From positions 8,689,896 through 8,753,895 of the forward strand of contig CM076957.1 in NCBI GenBank assembly GCA_039566865.1: a stretch of DNA of 64,000 nucleotides, given 5' to 3'. This document shows positions 45,627 to 56,597 of the stretch, in pieces (position 1 is the stretch's first letter; every line of letters begins with the position of its first letter). The position numbers and the translations under genes were made by a program. The notes under the pieces were generated by a model, which was not told where the DNA came from, ran no database searches, and worked only from the letters and a program-made list of their open reading frames with translations. The stretch comes from Aurelia coerulea (lineage: Eukaryota; Cnidaria; Scyphozoa; Semaeostomeae; Ulmaridae).

Positions 45627-46564
45627 GAGGGGTGTCGCCCTAATTGAGGGTATTTCACATTTGGCCAAATATTCCTGCTGAGCGAAAGAATTTTCAGAAA
45701 GGAACTTACCATGAATACGTTCCTAAACTCTTCCCCGTTGTTGATATAAAATATATTTGTCATTGGCGATATTGTCTTTTGGAGCGAGCTGCTCAAGCAC
45801 ACTGCGGTCCAGAGGGCCTAAATTTCCGACGTCGCCCTGATTGAGGGTATCCAAGCTTTCATTTCGTTTCATGTAAATTTAAGACAATTTGATGCGAAAA
45901 TCATCAGCATATCAACGATTAAAGAGTGTTGGTTGCTCTTAAATGTTTTCTGATTGTATTTGCTGCGTTTTGTTACTGTAACCATTGATCTTTGTTACCG
46001 CATATACGTTCGAAGATTTTTCTGCAAGCTGACATCAATTCTTCCTCCTTCTGTCACCTGAACAATATTTAAATGAGTTTCTAATATTGAAAAATATTTT
46101 TCCAGTCTTTCGATAGAATCAACCTATTTCTGTACCGTAAATTGTCCTTTTACCACAAATATTGGTCGCCTGTAGTGCTTTGGAAACGTATATTTTGTTC
46201 GAAAGCCGGAAGATACCACAATGCCCTCAATCAGGGCGAATTTAGGCCAATCAAACGGCTTACAAAGAGAAACCCATCGCGGCGGAAACGGATTTTGTAT
46301 GGCATATGTTACGTGAAGTACTTCTTCTAGACACGCTTGGCTTGCTGTGCGGCAATGTTTTTGTTGGGAAAGTTCAAATATCGCCAAGAAAACCAGCAAA
46401 ACCAAAACACTGCAATAAAATTTGAAATGTAAAATGGCAGCTCAGTTCTCAGGTGAGATTCTTTAAACACTTTCTCTCTGTTTGTGGATGGAATTTTATT
46501 CAACAAAAACAAGCAAAGATTTAGCAAATGCTGTCAATGAGATATTTTCACGAGCATTTTGATT

Positions 46565-46791
46565 CTACAATCACTTGCAAAATTGTTGAGCCACCCTCAG
46601 ATTTTCAGTTTTTTGCCTCTGCTTTCCCCCCTCCCCCCTAGTCAATGTTGAAAAACCACTAAAAAGTTGCCAAACCACGTCTGTCAGCATGACCAAGTAC
46701 TTTTTTCCAAACAACATTGACATGGGGAAAAGGGGGGCCAAAAAACTAATTTTTTTCAGGGTGGCTCAACAATTTTGTAAGTGATTGTCTG
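46565..46791. mobile_element. 222-bp MITE, copy 1
   Basis: The element is 46567-46789. Ends ACAATCACTTGCAAAATTG and CAATTTTGTAAGTGATTGT are inverse, and the inversion continues for about 31 bases (through GAGCCACCCT). The flanking dinucleotide is CT on both sides. Copy 2 (49158-49379) differs at only a few positions. Confidence 0.88.
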
Positions 46792-47554
46792 AAAATGTTG
46801 TACCTTTAAGGCGTCATAACTTTGAGGTCTTTTCTTCAAATACTTTCAAATTAACAGGGCTGGCAATAATTGCATAAAGGCAGTCCTCTAATTTTTTGTG
46901 AATTTTCGAACGCTAGTGCGGCCTCGCAGCGTCCCTTAGAAAATATGCTCATTTTGGCTATTTTTACACCATTGGCCTAGTTGGCTACATCTCTTAATAA
47001 GCAGCTGAGGCGTTGGCACATGACAAGATATTTACTGTTATTGCATTAGTAGAATTCGAATCAACGTTTTGAATTACTAACTTATATTTTTTAAATGAAA
47101 ATGGCGAAGCAGCACAACTTCCCATTTTCTGCGTGCTTTTCAAAAAAATTGGGTAATTCATCGGAATCTGCCTGTTTTTTTAATAAAGACTGATGCATGG
47201 GGAAACGATAATTCGAAGTTGGAAAATTTATTTTGTTAAACATGGCAATACACACGTTTAAATACAGACTCTTTTAAACAGATAACGTGTCTACCATTAC
47301 TTCCCTCTGCCTGAAGACTTGTAGGCCTGCAGCCGTCCTAAATTTACCATTGCTACGCCTCGCATTTAAAGAAGGAATTTAATTTCCAAACGACTTTACA
47401 ACATCTATAGTCTCTGTTAGTTGTATCTTCGAGTTCTAAAACATATTGTTCTACAATTACCTCCATAATCGACAAAATATGTCCCATATTGTTGTATCTA
47501 GAAGGGAATTTATGCACTTGAGTGAGCGCGGGAAATTTGAAAATTCGACAGTTC

Positions 47555-47815
47555 GACTTCAAAATGGCAGCAAGTTCACCACAGCGCACCATCTTGCTGC
47601 TCACGTACAGTCAAGGTGACTTAGACAAGTCTCCAAGTCGTCAAAGTTTTCCAGATGTTGTGGTTGGGTGTTTTGCAGTAAGGATTATCCGCATTTCAAT
47701 GTGGGAAACTTCACTTGAACGACATAAGAATGGGGGGTTTTCATTACCATCGGTATTACTTTCATACGATGACAACTCGCTGCCCTGTGTTTACGGAGAA
47801 ACACAGGCCTTTGCC
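47555..47815 (+). pseudogene. Rep-like (HUH endonuclease) N-terminal relic
   Basis: MAASSPQRTILLLTYSQGD contains a LTYSQ block (about 47596-47613) like motif I of HUH replication initiators. About 45 codons further, a run of G (47732-47737) is followed by HYH codons (47742-47750) in a neighbouring frame, the spacing and form of motif II (metal-binding HxH). The frame shift in the G-run and the lack of motif III or a helicase make it a relic. I recall similar proteins as multicopy hypothetical genes in corals; whether they are transposon or virus derived is open. It lies inside the TA-flanked element. Confidence 0.45.
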
Positions 47816-49157
47816 TAAATTCTTTCATTGCCATCATGATCGAGAAATTTCACCTTAAAACATATGACAACTGAGAAAATTGTTTAACCTTGTTTGTTCG
47901 GTTCGCAATCGCAAAGTAATGTTGCTACCAGTATTTTTCATGCTGCTTGAGGGAGTGGCAATAACTGCTCCATGCTTTATTGGCCAATATTCCTCTATTC
48001 TTTAAATGCCAAATGAATGAAAAGGGTATATGTTTCCCTTTTTGAAACCAGCATTAGTTCTTTTGGAACCACTTATAAACGATAACAAACAATTTATCAT
48101 CGGACCACTGAACTGCAATTGTTCAAGAGGTCAAATCACTAAATGATAGACTGAGTGAGTGATCTTGAACATTGCTCGCCAACAATTCTCACTTTTTAAA
48201 GTTTCTTGTGCGTCCAAGAAAGTTGACGAACAAATAAACGAAGCCACCCAAGATGTAGCAAAAGCCCGTGTGTACACATAGGCTAGCTTTTTACTCAAAA
48301 ATTCTACACTGATTAGATGCAAAATGACTAAAACTTCAACAATTCCCACTTTTATAGCTACTAAAAAGGATTTCAAAAATATTTTAAAGGTACTAAAAAC
48401 GAGCAATGTTGGTAAATTGGTTCAATTTCAACTCACCGCGGAGATTTTTTATTCTCATTGGTCTGCAATGAGAGTGTCTGCTCATACTCACAAGATAATA
48501 TGCGTTTTGCGCAAAGTTTTTTGGTTTTTCTTCGTTAGAAACAAGGAATACAAACGAGCAATGTTGGTGAGCATTGTAGTGAGCCTTGTGGCGAGCACTG
48601 ATGACGTAATTCACCATGAACACACACGAACCAGATGGCAATGTTACAGTCGTATATCGATTATAATTGTAAATAGAACATTTTATTCAATTGTATCACT
48701 CAAACATATAGAATATCATCACTATAAAATTCTGTTGTAAAAATGACGTTTATGAACAGCGTTTAAGAACAATATAGCCAGTCAAAGGGAGAATTCCATA
48801 CAAATAGGCCAAACGAAAATATCCCTCTCCCACCCTAGTTGCATCGCAGTTGCCAGAGTATGATTGAAGGCAAATGAAACTAAGAATCATATCAATATCT
48901 TACAAGATTGAAGCTAAAGGGAAAGTACGTCAAAAAAATGAAAATTTTGAGAAAACTATGCAATTATGCCATTTTCTTACAAAATGGCGAAAAAGTGCCT
49001 TTTGCAAAAATCTCGTAAATTATTTACAGTTGGTAAAAAATTTTTAAAAACAGCACATTTTGAAACTATGTGTCAATAGCATGCCAAGTACAAAATTTCA
49101 TGCAGTTGGCCTCGGTACTCTTTGTGTAAACTGAAGTCGAAGTTGCGAGCATTTCAG
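47816..49157. other. Interior of the TA-flanked element, no gene recognised
   Basis: The longest frame (48324-48740) has no recognisable motif and an unusual composition. The phrase ACGAGCAATGTTGGT occurs twice (48398 and 48556). Nothing else stands out. Confidence 0.4.
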
Positions 49158-49381
49158 ACAATCACTTACAAAATTGTTGAGCCACCCTCAGATTTTCAGT
49201 TTTTTGCCTCTGCTTTCCCCCCTCCCCCCTAGTCAATGTTGAAAAACCACTAAAAAGTTGCCAAACCACGTCTGTCAGCATGACCAAGTACTTTTTTCCA
49301 AACAACATTGACATGGGGGAAAGGGGGGCCAAAAAACTAATTTTTTTCAGGGTGGCTCAACAATTTTGTAAGTGATTGTAG
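49156..49381. mobile_element. 222-bp MITE, copy 2
   Basis: The element is 49158-49379, in the same orientation as copy 1 and nearly identical to it (differences in the first TIR and in one G/A-run). The flanking dinucleotide is AG on both sides. It inserted about 90 bp from the right end of the TA-flanked element. Confidence 0.88.
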
Positions 49382-49474
49382 TTCGGCACAACTTGCGTTA
49401 TTCTGCAACAAACGGACAACATAGTGAAAACCGGCCAAACTGCGTTTACCCTCAATCAGGGCGATACCCCTCTA

Positions 49475-49536
49475 GTCATTGTCTTTTGCTCCCCTTGGTG
49501 TCGTTCCTGTGGTGGTGTATAGTGATTTGATAAGTA
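49475..49536 (+). mobile_element. LINE 3' UTR, continuation
   Basis: GTCATTGTCTTTTGCTCCCC and GTGGTGTATAGTGATTTG continue the LINE 3' UTR broken at 45626 and parallel GTCATTGTTTTTCGCTCC in the intact copy. It breaks again at about 49537, where the G-rich repeat begins. Confidence 0.75.
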
Positions 49537-49987
49537 GGGTAGGGTGGGGTAATGTGGGTCCACGGGGTACAGTGGGTCTACTGAGCTTCTCGCTAGAAAC
49601 ATCCTTTCTCGTTAAATGGAAGAAAGGCTGGCTATTTTTCTTTTAATGTCTGCATAATAAACTGCCTTTCTACATAAAATATTCGTCTTAAATGTATCTC
49701 CACTCGTTTTATAAAATAACTTTACTGATTGGCCTATTGTGCAAGAATTTCAAAGCCCAAGAAAACTTTCTCCTGCCAAACTTTCACTGTTGTTTTGCTT
49801 TTCTGATCTATTTAATGACCATGAGGTGAGAATTTGGTCTTTTACAAATGAAATAACGTTTAGTTCGAAGTCATTGACGCGTTTGTTCTTTTTATTTTCA
49901 TTTTTTTACTTGGTGGGGTAATGTGGCCTACTGAGAATTCAGCCATAATTTAAATTCAGCGAAGCCTTGAATTGCTTAAAATTTTCG
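49537..49987 (+). repeat. G-rich-ended dispersed repeat, left part
   Basis: Begins GGTAGGGTGGGGTAATGTGG. A second GGTGGGGTAATGTGG lies in the same orientation at about 49912. It matches 1-490 (inverse) and is interrupted at 49988 by a Penelope-like insertion; the right part resumes at 53497. Confidence 0.75.
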
Positions 49988-50277
49988 ATGCAAAAACAAA
50001 CTTCTTTATGCGTGTTGCACGATGTTTCAATAAATACAAACAAATAACAGTATAAATAATCATGCTTTGAACAGAGTTTTATTTTGTACGACGTTTCGGG
50101 CTTAAACCCATTATCAAGTGAAGTAAGATTAGTGGAATGTAGGATAAAAGAAGAGTAAGTTCGAAAGATAGAAATCGAATTTGAGGGAATTGGTGTGACG
50201 TAAACGAAAGAATAATAGGATAGATATGCATAGCAACAAGAACAGGAGAGGAAGAGGAAGGGTTAGTTAGAATAATG

Positions 50278-51093
50278 TCATTGTAAATAATTGAACTGCT
50301 TATTAAGTCCTGCAGGAAAGAGAGTTCCAAGTTTGAAAATTATGCGCTTCTCCAAAGTCTTTCTTTTGTTACTGTCCGTGGGGGCAAAAAGGAGGCCAAG
50401 AATCATCATGTCATCAGTTGAATGGTTGGGTGAATTAAAGTGTCTTGAGATGTTGCTATCGGGGTCATTTTCGTGTTGCTCGTTCAGATGGATCTTATGT
50501 TTAACGTTTCGGACATGCTCGCCAAATCTGTTGTTGATTTGGCGAGACGTTTCTCCAATATATAGGATGTGGCATTGGGTACATGAAATGCAATATATGA
50601 CGCTGGTTGATGAACACGTAAAGGTAGCTTTGATTGTGAAGGTCTTGTTTCCGTTGTTGATCGTAGTTGTTGGGTTGACGTGGGTACATGTTTGACAGAG
50701 GCCATGATTGCAAGGAAAAGTGCCAGGAGAGTCTGAGGATCGAAGGTTTGTGTGTACAAGTGAATCTCTTAACTTCTTATCTCTACGGAATGCCATCAAG
50801 GGTGGGATGTTGAATATTTTCTTTGCTTTTGAATCATTGCTTAGTAATTTGAAATTGTTGTAGATTATCTTCTTGATTCTGTTATTAAGTGGATGATAGG
50901 TAAGGGTAAAAGGTACTCTGTTGTTGGATTGGTTTTTGTCAACTGGTAGCAGGGCGTCGTCCTGTGTGAGGCTGTTGACTCTTTCCAAGGCAGAAGTGGT
51001 GATCTTGTCAGGATAATTCTTACGATGGAAAAATGATGTCATTTCTTTGGCTTTGGACTGAAAATCTACATCATTGGAACAAATACGGCGCAG
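50278..51093 (-). pseudogene. Penelope-like C-terminal region with GIY-YIG, left arm
   Basis: The minus strand reads RRICSNDVDFQSKAKEMTSFFHRKNYPD, LPVDKNQSNNRVPFTLTYHP, PPLMAFRRDKKLRDSLVH, a CNHGLCQTC cysteine motif, and the GIY-YIG domain ILYIGETSRQINNRFGEH with downstream E and N residues (EKRIIFKLGTLFPAGLNKQFN). Intact over this part, but lacking RT and a native start. Confidence 0.88.
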
Positions 51094-51098
51094 AACGA

Positions 51099-52288
51099 AC
51101 GCACACCCTGGGGGTGAAGCTACCCAAAACCGGGGACGGGGACTTGAGTAGGTCATCTAGGCAAGAGTACCCAAAACCGGGGAGAATATTTTGAAAAGAC
51201 CACCCAAAACTGGGGTAACTTTTATGATGAAATACCAAAAATTGTGGAATTCCTGTAATCCCGGACCTGCAACATATTTCACATGAAAAAACCTTTCTTC
51301 CTAATTCAAACAGATTCAAACTGTGTAGAAGCTCTACAAATGTGTTCTGTACAAAAAGTAATGTGCTGGAGCCAAACTATTATGGACCATTATGAGGGAC
51401 CATTATGGAAACAAGGTTGCACTGATCTTTTAATGCTTATCCCTGCCATTTTCAATTGGGGGTATTTTTAGGTTCAAGTTTTAACTTTTATATTATATGG
51501 TACACTTGTAATTAAACTGATTATTTTTTCCTAAATTCATGTTACATCAAATTTTTAATTCATAACAAGGCCAAATTCTAAAAAATACATACATACATAG
51601 AATAAAACAGCAAATTCTTGGGTCAACAAGTATATCCCAATCTATATACAACAATAGAGACTTGTTGGCTTGGCCTTTGGGGTATGTATGTGTCAAACAC
51701 ACATATCCCATCCAGCATTGATATGATTTCATGCCATGGTAGAACGACAACGATGGATGGCGAAGCATCAGACAGAGCAGGCAGATAACAGTCACTAATT
51801 TATAGTAGAGTGCATATAATGTGGTGTATTAACAAGAGCAGAAATGCTCCAGGAGAAGTTACTAAAAAGCAAAGACTTTGTATCAAAGAGAAGAGAACAG
51901 GGAGTATATGCTCCACTTCACCAGTAGTGTCAAACCATGTGATATTATGAACTTCAAGACTTCGAAAACTGCTTTATTAGTAAAAACAAATGAATTGGCG
52001 TGAGTTGTCAAGCAATAAGCATCAGTAACTAATCAGACCTCTTATAGAGATGAGCTTAAACTTTAATTTGCGTTCGACAAGTAAGGAGTGGTAGAATTCC
52101 TACCCAAAACTGAGGATGATAGGATGTTCCTGAAAAAAAGGTGTTGGTATGAATTTATAACCCAAAACCGGGGATTGTGAGAAATTTATGACCCAAAACT
52201 GGGGACTGATCGGAATTTATGACCCAAAACCGGGGTCCACAAGTCCCCGTACCCTGGTTTTGGGTAGCTTCACCCCCGGGACGCACAC
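51099..52288. mobile_element. hAT-like element with CCCAAAACCGGGG repeats, 8-bp duplication
   Basis: The element is 51107-52280. Ends CCTGGGGGTGAAGCTACCCA and TGGGTAGCTTCACCCCCGGG are inverse; the octamer ACGCACAC flanks it at 51099-51106 and 52281-52288. The phrase CCCAAAAC[CT]GGGGA recurs about eight times near both ends. 8-bp duplications suggest hAT, although the terminal bases are not the usual CAG. No transposase recognised. Confidence 0.8.
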
Positions 52289-52339
52289 ACAAACACGGCG
52301 CACCGACGCACCGATACACACCAAATACGGCCAAATACG

Positions 52340-53253
52340 GCCAAATACGGCGCACCGATGCACACAGTTTCCTAGATTACAACTCGTCCCACCCCAACAA
52401 ATGCAAAGAATCCATTCCTTATTCCCAACTAAGACGTCTGCGCCGTATTTGTTCCAATGATGTAGATTTTCAGTCCAAAGCCAAAGAAATGACATCATTT
52501 TTCCATCGTAAGAATTATCCTGACAAGATCACCACTTCTGCCTTGGAAAGAGTCAACAGCCTCACACAGGACGACGCCCTGCTACCAGTTGACAAAAACC
52601 AATCCAACAACAGAGTACCTTTTACCCTTACCTATCATCCACTTAATAACAGAATCAAGAAGATAATCTACAACAATTTCAAATTACTAAGCAATGATTC
52701 CAAAGCCAAGAAAATATTCAACATCCCACCCTTGATGGCATTCCGTAGAGATAAGAAGTTAAGAGATTCACTTGTACACACAAACCTTCGATCCTCAGAC
52801 TCTCCTGGCACTTTTCCTTGCAATCATGGCCTCTGTCAAACATGTACCCACGTCAACCCAACAACTACGATCAACAACGGAAACAAGACCTTCACAATCA
52901 AAGCTACCTTTACGTGTTCATCAACCAGCGTCATATATTGCATTTCATGTACCCAATGCCACATCCTATATATTGGAGAAACGTCTCGCCAAATCAACAA
53001 CAGATTTGGCGAGCATGTCCGAAACGTTAAACATAAGATCCATCTGAACGAGCAACACGAAAATGACCCCGATAGCAACATCTCAAGACACTTTAATTCA
53101 CCCAACCATTCAACTGATGACATGATGATTCTTGGCCTCCTTTTTGCCCCCACGGACAGTAACAAAAGAAAGACTTTGGAGAAGCGCATAATTTTCAAAC
53201 TTGGAACTCTCTTTCCTGCAGGACTTAATAAGCAGTTCAATTATTTACAATGA
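52340..53253 (+). pseudogene. Penelope-like C-terminal region with GIY-YIG, right arm
   Basis: The text starts earlier than in the left arm: THSFLDYNSSHPNKCKESIP, SQLRRLRRICSNDVDF (end of RT), then the same blocks as the left arm through ILYIGETSRQINNRFGEH (near 52966-53019) to a stop at 53251-53253. The DNA matches the left arm exactly wherever I compared them. Before 52340 lie short repeats (CCAAATACGG three times). Confidence 0.88.
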
Positions 53254-53410
53254 CATTATTCTAACTAACCCTTCCTCTTCCTCTCCTGTTCTTGTTGCTA
53301 TGCATATCTATCCTATTATTCTTTCGTTTACGTCACACCAATTCCCTCAAATTCGATTTCTATCTTTCGAACTTACTCTTCTTTTATCCTACATTCCACT
53401 AATCTTACTT

Positions 53411-53446
53411 CACTTGATAATGGGTTTAAGCCCGAAACGTCGTACA
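53411..53446 (+). ncRNA. Degenerate hammerhead-like motif in Penelope-like tail
   Basis: TTGATAA, stem GGGT/GCCC around TTAA, then GAAACGTC follow the hammerhead core order with a two-pair ACGT stem III. Positions C3 and G8 are T and A here, a pairwise change that would keep the C3-G8 contact. Stem I is weak (two pairs). The inverse copy lies at 50085-50120 in the left arm. Confidence 0.25.
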
Positions 53447-53509
53447 AAATAAAACTCTGTTCAAAGCTCGATTATTTATACTGTTATTTGTTTGTACTTA
53501 AAATTTTCG

Positions 53510-53700
53510 CACTTATATTCATCTTCCCACGTTGTTTTCAGTCTAAAATGCGAAAACGGGTTTCCTATTACCGCAGTTGCTGTCTTGTAACCAGTAAATT
53601 GGAGTAAACATACTGCAAACATCTTTATTTGACTGTTATTATCAAATTCGATCACTGACTTGGAAGTCGCAACGATGGTGGATAACAGAAGCGATAAAAG
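53510..53700 (+). repeat. G-rich-ended dispersed repeat, right part
   Basis: CGGGTTTCCTATTACCGCAG, TTGGAGTAAACATACTGC and CAACGATGGTGGAT match 1-160 in inverse orientation and complete the copy interrupted at 49988. The far end of the element is not identified. Confidence 0.75.
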
Positions 53701-54440
53701 GCAAAGATTGTGATTTTATTGAATAGAGAATATTTGGGAAATGTAAGTCCATTAATTTTTTTAATCATTTATCCTTTTATATGCCGAGTGTGTACAAGTT
53801 TTGAAAATAGATTATTGGCCCCCCCACACCTCCCCTAATGTGCGCCCCTGGCAATATCCCACATGTGAAAAGTTAGAACTGCCCATTTTATTATTTAGAA
53901 CTGCCTGTAATTGAATTAGAACTTCACATTTTGGAAAACGGTAGGCCTTATCTGATAATCCTCCAGTCCTCTAGGAAATTTTTGCAATCACACCGTACAG
54001 ACTGGCGTTAAATGACTCAAAAATTCTCTTCCACTGGACATCTTCAAAGTTCTACATCATCTCGGCCAGGGTCGGATCCAGACCGAGGTTGAAGGGGGCC
54101 AACCTGCAGAAACGGCGCCGAAACTGCAGTAGGGAGTAAGAAAGCACGCCGAATGTTTAATTAAGGAAATCCTTAATTTTTATGAACCCCAACACTCAGA
54201 ACACAACACTTAAAAGAGAGTACGTTTGGGTAAGGATGAGGGGCGCTCTTCTCGCCAAAAAGGGAGTGCCAAGCTGAGTTTTCATCATGAAGTTGCCCCC
54301 ATTAGCGCCCTTAAATCCGCGACTGGTCTCGACCGTAGAATTTTCTTGCTTCTGTCATATCTTCTCCGTGAGCTGTGTACGGTTTCAATTACCCCCAAGG
54401 TAAAGGGCAATTACCTTATCCAAAATCAACCTGAAACTAG
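53701..54440. other. No gene recognised; possible old element ends
   Basis: Contains CTAATGTGCGCCCCTGGCAA (shared with about 37990-38012, inverse) and a hAT-style phrase CAGGGTCGGATCCAG at 54066. The frame at 54226 onward runs into the palindrome and has no native motif. Confidence 0.4.
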
Positions 54441-55063
54441 TAGTCCAGGCGGTGGAGGGGGGTGTGGTAAGAAAATGATGGAATTTATATGGATGAGTGT
54501 TTTTGGTCAATTCTGGGGCGCTGATTACGAAAATCGATGTTATACGGCGAATTTCCGGGGCCTTCAGCCTCGTTTTCACGAAAAAGCCTCGTTTTCAGCA
54601 AAACACGTAAAACCATATAAATTCAAAAAGCTGTTTAAGCTGCCAACTATAAATCAACGGCAAACATAGTAACAATCTAAACATTAAATTTTCTTACTAA
54701 AAATTTAATTTTCTAACTTCCGGTCATGTGATATGACGTCACAGTACTCAAAATACCATTTCAATGGAACTATTTTTCTAAAGTAGTTTTTTTTAATTAG
54801 CGACGACAGCAAAACTATTTTATATCTTCAATCTCTTCCAACTCATACTTATCTTCAGAAACATTAAAATCTTGGTTAATAGTGTCATCAGCTGCCTCTT
54901 GTAGGCGTTCATCAATGTCTTCCGGTAAGCAATCCTGACTCGACATAATGATCCGTCTTCACTCTAAGAATGTCTTTCTGGATGGTCCATATTTCTACTA
55001 TGAGTCTGTTAGCGTAACAACGTAAAGGCTCTTTTCGTAGTTTGGCTCTTTTACAGTGAAACT

Positions 55064-56160
55064 CTAGCCTTCTTTGGCAAGGTATGGCATCAAAGATAGG
55101 TAAATAGATAATGTTATCATCTTTCTCGTATCTCTGCCAAAAATGTTTCTTCTGGCGTCATTTACTGACTCCAATCTTCGGATACAGGCAACAAACAAAT
55201 ATTTCCAATGTTTTGAAAACATTTCTTGGCTTAGTGTTGCTTCGTCTCCGAGGGTTGTAAATGTAGCTTTATTCTCCATGATACGTTGTTTCGCTGTTTC
55301 ATTGTTTACTTTCTTTCCGAAAAAACATGATACGTGGTCATTTGCCAGTAAATACGTGTAAGCCAATGAGTGCCTTTTGCTGCTGAATGGTAAGACTACT
55401 TGAGGCATATCATGGATCTTTCTTTCTTTTCCCTGTGCCGCTATCGATTAATACCTTGATACCATTAAATTGACCGACGAAAAGGACCAAGATATCAATA
55501 TCATCAGATATTGAACAAATAATGACTGATTTATCCTGATACATATTTGCTGCCTTCACAAGTGCCATAAGCTTTTATCTGCTTCTTCATGATCGCTTCG
55601 GAGCTCGTCTATGTGATGAAATGCTCTTATGCTGCAGTGAGCCTTGTTTGAGAAGAAGATAATCCTATCTTATGAATCTTCTTAATTTTTTATTATTAAT
55701 CTTATGATGGCGCTGAAAAGGGATTCCATATTTTCACCATTTCGCATGAAAACTCCGAAGTCTGAAGGGATCTTCATATCTGGACTGATCTCTCACCTTC
55801 ATCACAGAGTTTTCTCTCGCCGCCTTTAATGCTGTTCTTTGTCGAATGCATGATAACATCCTTGAGGGTAGCTATCTTATTTTTTCCACTGTGCCGGCAG
55901 CAGCGAGGTCTATAAAGTATATATAAGGGGGTTTTTCCATCTGGTAACTCGCTGAATTCCAAACATCAAGATCATTGATTGCAGCATCAAAATAGCTTGC
56001 ATTCAATTGATTGCGTATTGCACCATTTGCTCAAATGGAGAGAAACTGCTGGCAATGGGTAGTTTAACAAGTTTTTGACATCAGTTCCTTCATTTTGACT
56101 GGAGGATTGAACTACCACCTTAAGCATCCCTCTGAGTTTTAATCTCTTGATCATTACCTT
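55064..56160 (-). pseudogene. XPG/FEN-like nuclease relic, longer copy (left arm and centre)
   Basis: The minus strand reads, through several stops and frameshifts, DAAINDLDVWNS, YFIDLAAAG, then VKAANMYQDKSVIICSISDDIDILVLF (an SDDxD block like the metal site of XPG/FEN nucleases), FNGIKVLIDSGTGK, and the same downstream text as the right-arm copy: NDHVSCFFGKKV and LGDEATLSQEMF, VNDARRNIFGRDTRK, YLAKEG. The clean frame covers only 55064-55408. Confidence 0.5.
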
Positions 56161-56242
56161 TTTTCTTAATATTTACAGACTTTGTCGCATTGTTTTGAAT
56201 GGTTCGAGCTTGTGTCTCTTTATTGAGCTGAAGAATGATTTA

Positions 56243-56409
56243 CAGAGATGTAGGAACCGGGGGGGCACTGGGGACACGTGCCCCCCCAAGATTTTGCAAT
56301 AAACAAATGAGTGCCCTTTTTATTTTCAGGAAGTGCCCTTTAGCTTAATGAAAAAAGTGCCCTTAAAGTGTCGTGCCCCCTCAAGTTTGAGATGCTTCCT
56401 ACGTCCCTG
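56243..56409. mobile_element. 167-bp hAT-type MITE, second copy
   Basis: Starts CAGAGATGTAGGAACC and ends TTCCTACGTCCCTG, matching the MITE at 1016-1183 in inverse orientation. The flanking octamer ATGATTTA occurs at 56235-56242 and 56410-56417. It is inside the centre of the palindromic element, so it is younger than that insertion. Confidence 0.9.
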
Positions 56410-56597
56410 ATGATTTATCCTATTCGTGATTTGTCAATCTTGACTCAACGCTATCCATCATTTCTTTTCCCTTGGATTCTAAAGTTGTAAGTGAGCTATA
56501 GAATGCATCGCTTAATAACAAATTTGTACAGATTGCCCGATTTCAGATCATGTTAGAATGGATTCAAAAATGGAGTTCTTAGAGTAGCAACAACCTT

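Larger units (their letters stand above)
45625..49474. mobile_element. 3.85-kb TA-flanked element with GAGGGGTRTCGCCC ends
   Basis: The element is 45627-49472. Left end GAGGGGTGTCGCCCTAATTG and right end CAATCAGGGCGATACCCCTC are inverse with two mismatches; TA lies on both sides, and the LINE 3' UTR continues across. A second pair of the same motif inside (about 45817-45850 and 46217-46246) marks a nested smaller copy. It carries a Rep-like relic (47555-47815) and two copies of a 222-bp MITE. The TIR resembles that of the 27.2-28.3 kb element (GAGTGGTGTCGCCC). Tc1/mariner-like by its TA target, but no DDE transposase is visible. Confidence 0.78.
49975..53509. mobile_element. Palindromic Penelope-like insertion with 13-bp target duplication
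   Basis: The insertion 49988-53496 is flanked by CTTAAAATTTTCG at 49975-49987 and 53497-53509. Arms 50035-51093 and 52438-53496 are inverted copies of exactly 1059 bp. Each encodes the same Penelope-like C-terminal region (minus strand left, plus strand right). The left end has 47 extra bases. RT catalytic motifs are absent, so it is a head-to-head pair of 5'-truncated copies. Penelope-like elements are known for inverted partial copies. A hAT-like element sits in the centre. Confidence 0.9.

Noticed and set aside
48324..48740. 138-codon frame in the TA-flanked element
   Set aside because: No motif, odd composition and no second copy to compare, so it was left as non-coding.
50291..53240. 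Mirrored 134-codon frames opposite the GIY-YIG region
   Set aside because: Antisense shadows of the Penelope-like coding region, duplicated by the palindrome.
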